A DNA stretch of 64,000 bases, from NCBI GenBank assembly GCA_027922465.2, contig BQMF02000224.1:310001-374000 (forward strand), in the 5' to 3' direction. The stretch's first letter is position 1. Each line of letters begins with the position of its first letter. The stretch comes from Turritopsis dohrnii (taxonomy: Eukaryota; Cnidaria; Hydrozoa; Anthoathecata; Oceaniidae). Positions 21,241 through 34,086 of the stretch are shown piece by piece. The translations under genes were made by a program, and so were the position numbers. Under the pieces are notes generated by a model, which worked only from the letters and a program-made list of their open reading frames with translations, did not search any database and was not told the DNA's origin.

Positions 21241-22050
21241 TTCAAATCGATTATCAATCATAGGAAAGGAGCATGTGACCGATTCAAGAAAGTTTTATGT
21301 AAATTGAATTTTGTTGATTGACATTTAAAGTTGCAACATTAAACTGGATGTTGTTCATTATAATCTGGGTTAAGTAATCTGAACATTTTGGCAAAGTTTA
21401 GAAGATGCCTGTTATGTATTTCTTGTTGGTTTTACTTCCTAGTGCTTCTTTATGCTATTGAAAAAGCCATTCTTTAAGAATAGATCGTTTTTATTCATGC
21501 TCTTTTTGCCACTATGAGTGTCAGAAATTTTTTGAATCTGTACTTATGCATAAAAGAACTGGAAATGATTGATTCATAAAGTATTTTGTTTTCCTTCTCT
21601 TTTCTATCTCCATCCCACATTCACAAAATCAAATTCTTGAATACACGTTATCAGACTATCAAACCCGACCTTGTTTTGACTTTCTATAGTGTGACATTAC
21701 TTGATATTAAGTTTTTCATAACTGAAAATTGCTGTGGGCCAATTTCTGATCATTTCCATCGAATTGCCACATCAAAACGAGGCGAGGGGGCACAGTTTGG
21801 TAGTTCGACATTTGAGGTAATAACGTCTTCGCAATATAACTAAAATGTACATTTGATAGGATAAATTGCATTAGTTTCAAGAAAACTAACAAAAATTACA
21901 GATATTCTTTCAGTTATGGATGCGTATTCATGCATTCAACTCGCTCATCGGAATTTGTTGAATGAATATCCGGCTTTCACGCATTCCATATTTTCGCTGG
22001 CGAAGGGGTGATTCCACGCACCCACTCCGCAAACCTTATATATTGATTAA

Positions 22051-25000
22051 TAAATATAAAAAAGAGATAAACTACGTCGATGTTGCATAATTAAAACCAT
22101 CAATATTTTGGTTGATTTTAACAAGCCTGTCTTCACCGTGGTCATACAGATACTAAGAAAAAAGCTGGAACGTAGCTTAATATAACTATTCTCTAATTAT
22201 GAACAAGAGCCTTATGGCACTAACACGATTGTAACACCATAAATCCTAAAGATGCCTTATGGAAATGCTGCACTCACGTATAATGATCCTTCTGAATATT
22301 TCTTTTCAATGACGAAGTTCATTTAATCTGCGCTGTTTCTCCATCTCGGAGCTTTTAAATAAAGTAGTCGCGTTAAAATAGGAGGGGAAGTCAAAACAAG
22401 GCCATCGTCGGAGATCAGTGGAAACTGAAAAGGTATTAGCCATACATTCAGCACAACCAAACCAGAAACAGTCACAATATTAGAGAAAAGAGAAAAATAT
22501 AAGTTGTTTTTCAAATAAAAACTGAATTTAAACTTAGTCACTTACGTAAAATATCATGATATCACTGTAAATATTTTTGATAAAAGTCAATTCACAGTGG
22601 ACATTTTTAAAAAACGATATAATGAAATAAGTAGGCCATTTTGATGTGCATGATTCTTCATGGTCTATTTTCACGCATTTCTGGTAGCTCTCTTTTTCTC
22701 TGTTTCATAAAACATTTAATTTAGTTATATACATCGCGCATTTGGAAAGTATGGATGTGTATTTTTCACATCAAGAAACTTTGTTTATTTTTTGCATTCG
22801 AAATTAGAAAGACTGTTCAGAATTAGGAACACTGACAGTATTTCTTCTTATTAATCTCACTATATTATCTTACCAGAAAAAATATTTTTCAGTTGTATAT
22901 ATTGGACTAGAAAACAAACCTGTTTAATGAATTTATATATATATGGTATTACCTTGAAAGAATACTCCTGTATAGTATAAATGATTGTGTCAAATGAATA
23001 TGTTTATGTTTGTTTATGACTAGGATTGTTTTTCAGTTTGCACAGGGTATTCTATGCTTACACAGAAATCTATTTCTGAAAAAAAGGATTTTTTCAGTTA
23101 ATCCGTTAAAAATCAGTGCATTTTTGAATGAAAGATTTAGCTAGCTAAAAAATATATGTACAAAAAACGGTTTACAAAATTTAAGATTTCAAGCTGTGCT
23201 TCTAAATCCACATCATTTTTACCCACATTATTCCCTTCACTAAAATTTCACAAAAGCTAATATGAAATGTCTAAGCAATAATAATAAACGAAAAAGTTCT
23301 AGTACAACAACAACCGTGCCCCCATGTTTTGAAACGGGAAAAAGCAACGTCAGCAAATTATTAGCTCGATACGCATGCGTGACTTTCCCGTTTCTGGGGA
23401 CACCCATAAAACGAAGGGTATTTTAATAACGATTCTCACTAACGTTCCAATCGTTAATAAAGTGAAACTGAATAAAGTGAAAACTCTTTAAATTATAGTG
23501 TGCTTCAGAATATTGGAAACAGCTTTTTTTTAAATAAGTAAACCAAAAGTTTTATGAAAAATGAAAAAGAGTTTTTTGAAAAGTTTCGTTTTCTAACACT
23601 CTGAAAGACACTACATAGTCTCGTTGAAGCTGCAAATTCGAACTCCATTCGACTGCTTTTCTAGTTGAGCGAAGACTAAAAAAACAAAGGATAACAAGAT
23701 GCCCTACCGGGCAGAAGGATTTCTGCAAGCTTTGCTGCTGAAAATGCCACAAAAATGCAACACTAGCACACTAGTCCTGCAAAACTAAGACAGTCACATC
23801 ATTCAGCTCGAGAAGCATCAGCATTAAATAAACAAAAACATTGATGCAACTGACAATGTTCGTCAAGAAAGTCAGCCTACCATAACATAAAAAAGGGGCT
23901 TTTCTTTATGCTATCGCGGAGATCATTTATGAAGATCTGTTTTTTTGTACGAATAAGCTGAATGATTGTTACTGGATATTTGCCACCCACATACTCCAAA
24001 AAAGTGCATCGACACAATACGAAACTTTAATTTAACCACATTAAATATAACGAATCCTATAAAAAGATTGTGTATACTGGCGGTAACCAACATATCGTTT
24101 GGGCAGCACAAACTAATATATAAAGTTTCTATATTGATCTCCTCAGAATGAAAAATATAAATATCACAATAATAATTACTTAGAAATTAAAGCTCATATC
24201 TAATCTAAAAGTTAAAAAAAATACAACATACGTAGGGAGAAAAGAGATAAGCTGATATAGCCAGAATACATGCAAAAATTGCTATTAAATATAGTATACA
24301 TAGCTGTATAAAGTGCATATGTTGGTGATGTTGGGGAGGAGCTGAAAGGAAGCTAAGCTGAGCTTTAAAAATCCAAAAGCTTCTAAAAATTGACTTCAAA
24401 CATGCATACACATACAAAATACACGAAGGTCTTTCATATTTAAAAAGGCTTGGAGCAAAAATAAAACAAGAAATACCTTTTCTTCCACATTGGCACTGTT
24501 TTCATATTTTAAACTTCAAGAAAACTTCTTTCAAAAAACAGAATAACCACACTGTAATTTAATTTTGTGAACATGATAAGTTCCCAACAGTAATGCAATT
24601 CTTTATATAAAATTATAAGCTGTATTAACTTCTTTTAAAGCCATATTTCCATCAAAGAAACTTTTAGCAAACTACACACGTTCTTTCGCTGCCATTTTTA
24701 AAACGTTTTGTGGACGATCACATGGCATGGCGAAAATCAGCCAATAAACTATCGCTATTTAAGTGGAGGTGGCTAAATTAGCACCCTTTCGTAGAAATCG
24801 GGCATTATGCACCAATGACAATTAAGACGGCTTTTTTATGAACCAATGAAATTTAAGAAAGAAAAATGCGTAGGTTTGGACAGTAAGATGAAAAAACAGA
24901 AAAACACGGACGATCGTAAAGTATTTCTTGCTTACGCAGAAATCCAATAATCAAGTGGCTGTTTTAAAAATGCTGAAAGTCAGTTTTTGAATTTTCAAAA

Positions 25001-26551
25001 AATCATTTTCGTTCCTGAGATATTGCCGTCTTTTCAAAACATGATCTCCATGGCAACGTGACATCACAATGTTGAAAAAGAAATTGCTGACATACAAATA
25101 TGTAAATAACTGAAGAAATATTTGTATCACTAATTCCTCTTAGAATTTTGTATGTGTAGTGGCAAACACCTATAGGTATCGAATTACTAAAAAAATAATT
25201 GTTGCCATAGTTACTCTTGGTTTGTTTCCAGGTCCCTTCTGTTTTTTGCTGACAAACCTATAAATGGAGATCTGCTCAGGTAAGGGGAAAGAAATTTTAG
25301 AAAATGGACCAGTTTCCACTTGACATAAGTTAAAGCGAAATACGCCATAGTAACAGTGTTGGATGCTGATATGCAGCTTTGTCAGCAAAAATGAATAGAG
25401 ACCTGGAATCGAGCCGGGGTAGCAATGACAATAAATGATACAAAAAATCAATTTTGATTTTTTGAGTGTAGTTCCCCTTTAATTGCGCATGCGATATGAT
25501 AAGCATCTTTTATATGTCGTTTATATCTTAACAGACAATGACATATAGCTGTTCAAATTGCATTCTGAATTACATATTCGAGATGATAACGTTTCTGTTC
25601 CCAAACTCTGGTCAGCGCAAACCACACTCATCATCTCTTTCAACTTCCACCATTCATTGTTTAGCTGTAGTTGCATAAGCAACAAGTTGCTTAGTGCCTC
25701 ACAATAAAAAATTGTCTCAGTTTTAATTGTTTTCGTCTAGGTCGAAGCGCAATAAAATCTCGTGATTCTGATAAGGTGGCATTTCCATTCAGCGTACGCA
25801 AATAATTAAGATTACAAAACAGAAAGCCGAACTCCTCAAATATGTTGTAAGGTGTGGTTTAAAAAATTATTTGTTGCACTTGGTCATGACGGTAAGAGTA
25901 TATTATATTTTATTCATATTTCATATTTCATTTTGTGAACACACACAAAAAAAACAAGTGTAAGCGTCGCAAATGATTTTGTGGCTTTCTATGTAAGCCG
26001 TCCGTGTTTCTTTTTTCATTTTATTTTTCTGACAATGTCCAAACCTCCACATATTTGTATCCATTTCGTGTGCCCCGTTATGTGAAGTTGGATCTCATAA
26101 CGGATGACTTCACAGAGTAGCTAACAAAAAGCGAAGTTTTACTTTTATATTTACTAACAAGCTCTTCCTACGACGGCACCCGTGATTGCATATCCGTTAG
26201 TACCACTATATCGGCACAAAATGCAACAAAAAAATGACGAAACCTTCATGAGAAAGCCCCCTGATGTTGGGCAAGCGAGTTAAAAAAGAACACAGTTGCA
26301 GTCGAGATTTTTTCCAGTACAACACTCTGATTATAGTCTGTTCACCACATTCATGGCCAAATCGTTAGTTTCAGTCTGATAAGCTTTCTCATTAGCACAT
26401 AAGTTAAAAAATATAGAACATAAAAAGTACGACCATAGTATGTTTTAAAACGGGAGTTCATAGATTTGATGCATTTGTTGACTACCTTCATAAAAATGAT
26501 CATTGTGGAAGGACGGCGTAACGCACCATGAGCACTGTAATTTATATTTTA
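22051..26551. other. AT-rich DNA between arm A and the Helitron array
   Basis: No gene or complete element was found. 23190-23285 is an inverse match to about 19780-19880 (CACAGCTTGAAATC, AGTGAAGGGAA). A 72-codon frame at 22323-22541 (minus) is hydrophobic but has no recognisable relatives. Confidence 0.4.
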
Positions 26552-27514
26552 CTATCCGCCAAGGCGGCGTTGTTCGCCGCCCACATTCAGCCTGCGTTGT
26601 GTCACCTCCCAAAGAGTTCACGAAAAATGGAATTAAGGAATTGACAATAGAAAGTGTCGATTAGGGTCTCAATGCAGTGGTTTCACACTGAAGTCGCACA
26701 AAAAATAAGAAATAATTTCTCTCACAGCTCACCTACCATTTTGCGTGACAGACAGACAGACAGACAGAGAATCGGGTATTAATATATAGACTAGCCGCCA
26801 AGGCAGCGTCGCTCGCCGCCCATGTTCAGCATGCGTTGTGTTCACGGAAAATAAAATTAAGGAATTGGCAATGATCCATGTTGTAGAGCTTGAAAAACTG
26901 ATCAAAAAAATGTATGGGATCGTTTTGCTACGACCAACCGTTACAGAGATATTGTCGATCAAAGATTTTGATGACGTCATAGACCCGTCCCCAAATAAAA
27001 TTAGAACCAAATTTTTCGTCACCCCATCGCCTGTATCGCGGACCCCAAAAAACGTCAGTTATCCCTATTGGTTGCCGAGATAATTTTCCCTAAACGTCGC
27101 ATTCGATTAGGGTCTCAATACAATGGTTTCACACTGACGTCGCACACAAGAAAAGAAATAATTTATGTGTGATTTTACATTGCTGACTCCCCGATTTCTT
27201 TCGCAGTTCACATCTACCATTTTCCGTGAAAGACGGACAAACAAACAAACAAACAAACAAACGGAGAATCGGCTATTAATATATAGACTAGCCGCCAAGG
27301 CGGCGTCGCTCGCCGCCCATGTCCACCTGCTTTGTATCACTGTATCAATAAACGTCAATTTTCCTTATAAACGGCTCGTACAACCAGAAGCAGATTCGAA
27401 GTCACAACCTCTGGTAAAACAAATCTTTTATCAGTGTAACAATACACTCAAAACGTAGAGAGAGAAAACTTCAACTTTTTATTAACTTTTGTTTTAAAAT
27501 GTTACGCACTCTAA

Positions 27515-27602
27515 CATGGGTGCTATCAAACGTAAGGGGGAAATGGTTTTTCTTCTTAAAAAGATCACGCGGGAGGAGAGAAAAAAAGGCACGTGCTGAA
27601 TG
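27515..27602 (+). pseudogene. Helitron-borne short ORF, copy 1 (frameshifted)
   Basis: Starts MGAIKRKGEMVFLLKKITRE as in the sister units. A seventh A in the AAAAAA run shifts the frame before the end. Confidence 0.45.
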
Positions 27603-28369
27603 AATAAAATGAATAAAAAAACGTTCGATCTGATTAAAATAGATTAAAAGAAATCGATTAAACAACTATTATGACAAAAGCAAAAAAAAATATTTTGTAT
27701 CATGATACTCTTTTTTTACCTATCGGTTTTTAAACATTTTGATTGCTCGAAAAAAAGTTCACCCGTCTCAGACAGTCAGGCAAGGATACGTTAGGATACA
27801 CTGGTAAACCGCACATGCTACCATGTTCTGCCACTGCTGCTTTATGTCCAAAACGTTTAATCAGTTAGTTTCTTTGTATTTAGTTGCTGTATTATTTTCA
27901 AAGCCAAGTCAACGTGGAATATAAAACTAACAATAATGATAAAAACAAAACGTTATTCCTATTAGTTCTTCAGCCAAAAAAAGTCACGTTCGATTGGGGT
28001 TGCAATGTATTTGCTTCGAACTCACGTCACACACACAAAAAAGAAATAATTTCGCTCACAACTCAATCTACCATTTTGCGTGACAGACAAACAAACAGAC
28101 AAACAGAGAATCGGCTATTAATATATAGACTAGCCGCCAAGGCGGCGTCGCTCGCCGCCCATGTCCACCTGCTCTGTATCACTGTATCAATAAACGTCAA
28201 ATTTCCTTATAAACGGCTCGTACAACTTGTGTTCAACCAGAAGCAGGTTCGAAGTCACAACCTCTGGAAAAACCAATCTTTTATCAGTGTAACAATACAC
28301 TCAAAACGTAGAGAGAGAAAACTTCAACTTTTTATTAGCTTTTGTTTTAAAGAAGTTACGCGCTCTAAC

Positions 28370-28456
28370 ATGGGTGCTATCAAACATAAGGCGAAAATGG
28401 TTTCTCTTCTTAAAAAGATCACACGGGAGGAGAGAAAAAAGGCACGTGCTAAATGA
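28370..28456 (+). CDS. Helitron-borne 28-codon ORF (best preserved copy)
   Basis: ATG to TGA encodes MGAIKHKAKMVSLLKKITRE followed by ERKKARAK, a strongly basic peptide. The ATG follows a T-rich stretch, and TGAATAAAGTGAATAAAAA follows the stop, so a polyadenylation signal sits on the stop codon. The frame recurs in every B-type unit and inverted at about 51030-51115. It may be the last exon of a captured host gene. It runs opposite to the element's own 5'-3' direction. Whether it is translated is unknown. Confidence 0.35.
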   Translation: MGAIKHKAKMVSLLKKITREERKKARAK

Positions 28457-29188
28457 ATAAAGTGAATAAAAAAACGTTCGATCTGAAGCGCATAACAATT
28501 AAAAAAAGAAATTAAATTATTAAAAGAAAAGCAAAAAAATCTTTTGTTTCATGATACTCTTTTTTTACTTATCGGTTTTTAAACATTTTGATTGCTCGAA
28601 ACAAAGTTTACCCGTCTCAGACAGTCAGGCAAGGATACGTTAGGATACACTGGCAAACATGCTGCCACGTTCTGCCACTGTTGTTTTTTGTCCAAACTGT
28701 TAAATCAGTTAGTTTCGTATTTAGTTGATGTATTGTTTTCAAAGCCAACGTAGTCCTTGGAATATAAAACTAACAATAATAATAAAAACAAAACGTTATG
28801 TCTATCGGTTCACCAGCAAAAAAAAGTCACCTTCGATTGGGGTTGCAATGTATTTGTTTCGAACTCACGTCGCACACAAAAAAAGAAATAATTTCGCTCA
28901 CAACTCAATCTACCATTTTGCGTGACTTACAAACAGACAGACGGAGAATCGGCTATTAATATATAGACTAGCCGCCAAGGCGGCGTCGCTCGCCGCCCAT
29001 GTCCACCTGCTCTGTATCACTGTATCAATAAACGTCTCGTACAACTTGTGTTCAACCAGAAGCAGATTCGAAGTCACAACCTCTGGTAAAACCATTCTTT
29101 TATCAGTGTAACAATACACTCAAAACGTAGAGAGAGGAAACTTCAACTTTTTATTAGCTTTTGTTTTAAAAAAGTTACGCGCTCTAAC

Positions 29189-29272
29189 ATGGGTGTTATC
29201 AAACGTAAGGGGGAAATGGTTTTTCTTTTTAAAAAGATCACACGGGAGGAGAGAGAAAAAGGCACGTGCTAA
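29189..29272 (+). pseudogene. Helitron-borne short ORF, copy 3
   Basis: Reads MGVIKRKGEMVFLFKKITRE, then EREKGTC and a stop. The A-run difference changes the last residues. Confidence 0.35.
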
Positions 29273-30062
29273 ATGAATAAAGTGAATAAAAAAAAACGTT
29301 CGATCTGATTAAAATAGATTGAAAGAAATCGATTAAAAGAAATTAAGACAACTATTAAGACAAAAGCAAAAAAAAATATTTTGTATCATGACACTCTTTT
29401 TTTACCTATCGGTTTTTAAACATTTTGATTGCTCGAAACAAAGTTTACCCGTCTCAGACAGTCAGGCAAGGATACGTTAGGATACACTGGTAAACCGCAC
29501 ATGCTGCCACGTTCTGCCACTGCTGCTTTTATGTCCAAAACGTTTAATCAGTTAGTTTCTTTGTATTTAGTTGATGTACTGTTTTCAAAGCCAAGTCAAC
29601 GTGGAATATAAAACTAACAATAATAATAAAAACAAAACGTTATTCCTATTAGTTCATCAGCCAAAAAAGTCACGTTCGATTGGGATTGCAATGTATTTGC
29701 TCTGAACTCACGTCGCACACAAAAAAAGAAATAATTTCGCTCACAACTCAATCTACCATTTTTCGTGACTTACAAACAAACAAACAGACAGACAGACGGA
29801 GAATCGGCTATTAATATATAGACTAGCCGCCAAGGCGGCGTTGCTCGCCGCCCATGTCCACCTGCTCTGTATCACTGTGTCAATAAACGTCAAATTTCCT
29901 TATAAACGGCTCGTACAACTTGTGTTCAACCAGAAGCAGATTCGAAGTCACAACCTCTGGTAAAACCAATCTTTTATCAGTGTAACAATACACTCAAAAC
30001 GTAGAGAGAGAAAACCTCAACTTTTTATTAGCTTTTGTTTTAAAAAAGTTACGCGCTCTAAC

Positions 30063-30149
30063 ATGGGTGCTATCAAACGTAAGGGGGAAATCGTTTCTTT
30101 TCTTAAAAAGATCACGCCGGAGGAGAGAAAAAAGGCACGTGCTAAATGA
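30063..30149 (+). CDS. Helitron-borne 28-codon ORF, copy 4
   Basis: Reads MGAIKRKGEIVSFLKKITPE followed by ERKKARAK and TGA, full length with a few substitutions relative to the copy at 28370. Same context as that copy. Confidence 0.35.
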   Translation: MGAIKRKGEIVSFLKKITPEERKKARAK

Positions 30150-30503
30150 ATAAAGTGAATAATAAAAAAAAAAACGTTCGATCTGAAGCGCATAACAATT
30201 AAAATAAGAAATTTAATTATTAAAAGAAAAGCAAAAAAATATTTCGTTTCATGATACTCTTTTTTTACCAATCGGTTTTTAAACATTTTGATTGCTCGAA
30301 AAAAAAGTTTACCCGTCTCAGACAGTCAAGGATACGTTAGGATACACTGGCAAACCAAACATGCTGCCACGTTCTGCCACTGCTGCTTTTTGTCCAAAAT
30401 GTTTAATCAGTTAGTTTCTTTGTATTAAGTTGATGTACTGTTTTCAAAGCCAAGTCAACGTGGAATATAAAACTAACAATAATGATAAAAACACAACGTT
30501 ATT

Positions 30504-32762
30504 GACTTTAGGACACCCGTGGTGGAGTAAAGTATTTAAAATACCCGTGATTTCTCCTCCTACTACTACTACTACTCCTCCAAGTTATGAACGTTTTCGT
30601 GCAGCGTTTACATGACATCGGTGCCGAATTCGCAAATTTGGTCAAATTTAGACTCCCAGTTGACTAATTTTCATGAAAATTTGCACAGAGCGCAATTGAA
30701 AGGTGCTGATTTCGAATTTGACAATGATTTTGCCAGGTTTGACTAAAATTGGCCAATTTAGGCCAAATTTGGACCAAATTTCGAAAGTTCTTCAAATTTC
30801 ATGAAATTTTGCATGGATCACAATTGAAAGTTGCTGATTTCAAATTTGACAATGATATTGCCAGAGGTTTGAATAAAATTGGCCAATTTAGGCCAAATTT
30901 GGACCAAATTTCAAAACTTCTTCAATTTTCATGAAATTTTGCACGGATCACATTTGAAAGGTGCTGATTTCAAATTTGACAAGGATATTCCCAGGTTTGA
31001 CTAAAATTGGCCAATTTAGGCCAAATTTGGACCAATTTTCGAAAGTTCTTCAAATTTCATGAAATTTTGCACGGATCACAATTGAAAGTTGCTGATTTCA
31101 AATTTGACAATGATATTGCCAGAGGTTTGAATAAAATTGGCCAATTTAGGCCAAATTTGGACCAAATTTCGAAAGTTCTTCAATTTTCATGAAATTTTGC
31201 ACGGATCACATTTGAAAGGTGCTGATTTCAAATTTGGCAATGATATTGCCAGAGGTTTGACTAAAATTGGCCAATTTAGGCCAAATTTGGACCAAATTTC
31301 GAAAGTTCTTCAATTTTCATGAAATTTTGCACGGATCACATTTGAAAGGTGCTGATTTCTAATTTGACAATGGTATTCCCAGGTTTGACTAAATTGGCCA
31401 ATTTAGGACATATTTGGACCAAATTTCGAAAGTTCTTCAATTTTCATGAAATTTTGCACGGATCACATTTGAAAGGTGCTGATTTCAAATTTGACAATGA
31501 TTTTGTCAGGTTTGACTAAAATTGGCCAATTTAGGCCAAATTTGGACCAAATTTCGGAAGTTCTTCAATTTTCATGAAATTTTGCACGGATCACATTTGA
31601 AAGGTGCTGATTTCAAATTTGACAAGGATATTCCCAGGTTTGACTAAAATTGGCCAATTTAGGCCAAATTTGGACCAATTTTCGAAAGTTCTTCAAATTT
31701 CATGAAATTTTGCACGGATCACAATTGAAAGTTGCTGATTTCAAATTTGACAATGATATTGCCAGAGGTTTGAATAAAATTGGCCAATTTAGGCCAAATT
31801 TGGACCAAATTTCGAAAGTTCTTCAATTTTCATGAAATTTTGCACGGATCACATTTGAAAGGTGCTGATTTCAAATTTGGCAATGATATTGCCAGAGGTT
31901 TGACTAAAATTGGCCAATTTAGGCCAAATTTGGACCAAATTTCGAAAGTTCGTCAATTTTCATGAAATTTTGCACGGATCACATTTGAAAGGTGCTGATT
32001 TCTAATTTGACAATGGTATTCCCAGGTTTGACTAAATTGGCCAATTTAGGACATATTTGGACCAAATTTCGAAAGTTCTTCAATTTTCATGAAATTTTGC
32101 ACGGATCACATTTGAAAGGTGCTGATTTCAAATTTGACAATGATTTTGTCAGGTTTGACTAAAATTGGCCAATTTAGGCCAAATTTGGACCAAATTTCGG
32201 AAGTTCTTCAATTTTCGCAAAAATTTGCACGGATCACATTTGATAGGTGCTGATTTCGAATTTAACAATGATATTGCCAGGTTTGACTAAAATTGGCCAA
32301 TTTAGGCCAAATTTGGACCAAATTTCAAAAGTTCTTCAATTTTCATGAAATTTTGCACGGATCACATTTGAAAGGTGCTGATTTCAAATTTGACAATGAT
32401 TTTGCCAGGTTTTACTAAAATTAAGCAATTTAGGTCAAATTTGGACCAAATTTAAAAAGTTCTTCAAATTTCAAAAAATTTTGCGCCGATCACATTTAAA
32501 AGGTGCTGATTACGAATTTGTCAGTCATTTTGTCAGATTTGACGAGAAATGGGTAATTCGGGCCAAATTTGGATCAAACTTAGAAAGTTCTGCAAAATTC
32601 ATAAAATTTCTACAATGCACAATTAGAAGTTGCTGATTTTGAATATGCCAGTCATTTTATTAGATTTGAACATAATTTGGTAATTCGGCAACGTTGTATT
32701 TTTGAGACTAAATATGCATCGTTGTGTTACGTCCTGAAGTCTTCAAGCCAAGCGGCTTCTTG
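30504..32762. mobile_element. Satellite-carrying element nested in a Helitron unit
   Basis: Begins GACTTTAGGACACCCGTGG and ends with a hairpin AAGCC-aagc-GGCTT then CTTG. Sister units (27955, 29641) keep the empty site ACGTTATTCCTATTAG, so the limits are exact to within the repeated TT. The left 130 bp hold a (CTACTA)n-like tract; the rest is the 128-130-bp satellite. The end hairpin is Helitron-like, but the 5' end lacks TC. Relatives are at 32988-33439 (same start), at about 40690 (hairpin plus CTAG), and in arm B near 34900-35220. Confidence 0.8.
30640..32680. repeat. 128-130-bp satellite array with a duplicated five-unit block
   Basis: About 16 head-to-tail units built around CAATTTAGGCCAAATTTGGA and TGAAATTTTGCACGGATCAC. 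The block of five units starting near 30960 recurs 643 bp downstream near 31603 with almost no changes, while neighbouring units differ at many bases. That marks a recent block duplication. The array opens 61-codon frames repeatedly, but only as a by-product of the repeat. Confidence 0.9.
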
Positions 32763-32987
32763 TTCCTATTAGTTCATCAGCCAAAAAAATTCACGTTCGA
32801 TTGGGTTTGCAATGTATTTGCTTCGAACTCACGTCGCACACAAAAAAAGAAATAATTTCGCTCACAACTCAATCTACCATTTTGCGTGACTTACAAACAA
32901 ACGAACAAACAAACAGACAGACAGACGGAGAATCGGCTATTAATATATAGATTACTCACATTTCAACGAAAGCCTATTATTCTTATT

Positions 32988-33439
32988 GACTTTAGGACAC
33001 CCGTGGTGGAGTAAAGTATTTAAAATACCCGTATTACTCCTCCTCCACCTACTACTCCAAGTTATGAACGATTTCGTGCAGCATTTACATGACATCGCTG
33101 CAGAATTCGCAAATTCGGCCAAATTCGGACTTCCAGTTGACCAATTTTCATGAAGTTTTACACAGAGCACAATTGAAGGTGCTGATTTCGAATTTGACAA
33201 TGATTTTGCCAGGTTTGACTAAAATTAGGCAATTTAGGCCAAATTTGGACCAAATTTCGAAAGTTCGTCAATTTTCATGAAATTTTGCACGGATCACGTT
33301 TGGAAGGTGTTGATTTCGAATTTGACAATGATTTTGCCAGGTTTGACCAAAGCTTGGCAATTCGGCAATGTTTTATTTTTGAGACTAGATATGTATCGTT
33401 GTGTTACGTCCTAAAGTCTGCAAGCCAAACGGCTTCATG
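32988..33439. mobile_element. Short copy of the satellite-carrying element
   Basis: The start GACTTTAGGACACCCGTGG follows CTTATT, as in the longer copy. It contains only about two satellite units and ends with AAGCC-aaac-GGCTT then CATG. Confidence 0.75.
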
Positions 33440-33944
33440 TATTTTCATCAAAACAACTTATACGCACGATGTTTTATTATTCATAAATTATCTACGATGT
33501 GTGTATCCTAACCTCCTGAAAACTCTAAAAGTTCAGATATATTTATGATGGCGATCATTAAAATTTGAAAGGTCACCGAAGCATTCAGCCATGTTTGTAC
33601 ATGAATGTAGTGAACAAACTATGACTAAATTTTACGTAGGATTTTTTATATTGGTCTCGTAAAACCACGTAGAGCGAGAACGTTTTTTTCTTTGTAATGG
33701 CGTCAGATTCTACTGAATCATTAATTTGACGTCAGTTCTTTTTATCAGTACATACAACAACTTTTATACCCTTACACGGGACACGGGTTCATTTTCGAAA
33801 TAAAAACCAGTAAGAAATGTTTTGCCAAAAATGTATGTTGATTGCGGGCGGCGTGCGACACAACGCAAGCTGAACATAGGCGACAAGCGACGTCTTATTA
33901 TATTAATCGCGTAGTGTGCATACCTTACCATACCACTTAGTATA
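33440..33944. other. Spacer with a Helitron end fragment
   Basis: Mostly unrecognised. 33845-33905 contains GCGGGCGGCGTGCGACACAAC and TGAACATAGGCGACAAGCGAC, diverged pieces of the Helitron 3' end. Confidence 0.4.
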
Positions 33945-34086
33945 TCAATATATAAGGTTTGCGGAGTGGGTAAGTGGAATCACCTGTTCGCCAGCGAAAA
34001 CATGGAATGCGTGAAAGCCGGATATTCATTCAACAAATTTCGACGAGAGAGTTGAATGCATGAATACGCATATCCATAACTGAAAG

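Larger units (their letters stand above)
18685..22050. repeat. Arm A of a large inverted paralogous pair
   Basis: Matches arm B (33945-42642) in inverse orientation. 18690-19050 pairs with 42640-42040, 20570-21870 with 39030-34500, and 21940-22050 with 34070-33945. The block 19175-19510 matches 39020-39290 plus 41905-42010 in the same orientation, so it is flipped relative to the rest. In arm A that block is flanked by inverted repeats (19085-19165 against 19535-19620). TTTGCRGAGTG-like motifs sit at both outer ends. It is probably an old TIR element; no transposase is readable. Confidence 0.75.
26552..32951 (-). mobile_element. Head-to-tail array of six Helitron-like units
   Basis: Read on the minus strand, each unit starts TCTATATATTAATAGCC, then GATTCTC and a GTCT/GTTT microsatellite, and ends GCCGCC-TT-GGCGGC-TAG. 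That gives a 5' TC and a 3' hairpin followed by CTAG, as in canonical Helitrons. Unit limits: 26552-26790, 26791-27287, 27288-28129, 28130-28967, 28968-29822, and 29823-32951 (the last interrupted by 30504-32762). The first two are of the short A type (like 47434-47832). The other four, about 840-870 bp without the insertion, share a different middle (B type). None encodes a Rep/helicase. Confidence 0.8.

Noticed and set aside
22323..22541. 72-codon hydrophobic ORF on the minus strand
   Set aside because: No splice context, no recognisable family, and composition typical of AT-rich noise.
30749..31965. Repeated 61-codon open frames reading MANLGQIWT...
   Set aside because: They arise once per satellite unit because of the repeat phase, are interrupted by unit indels, and have no gene context.
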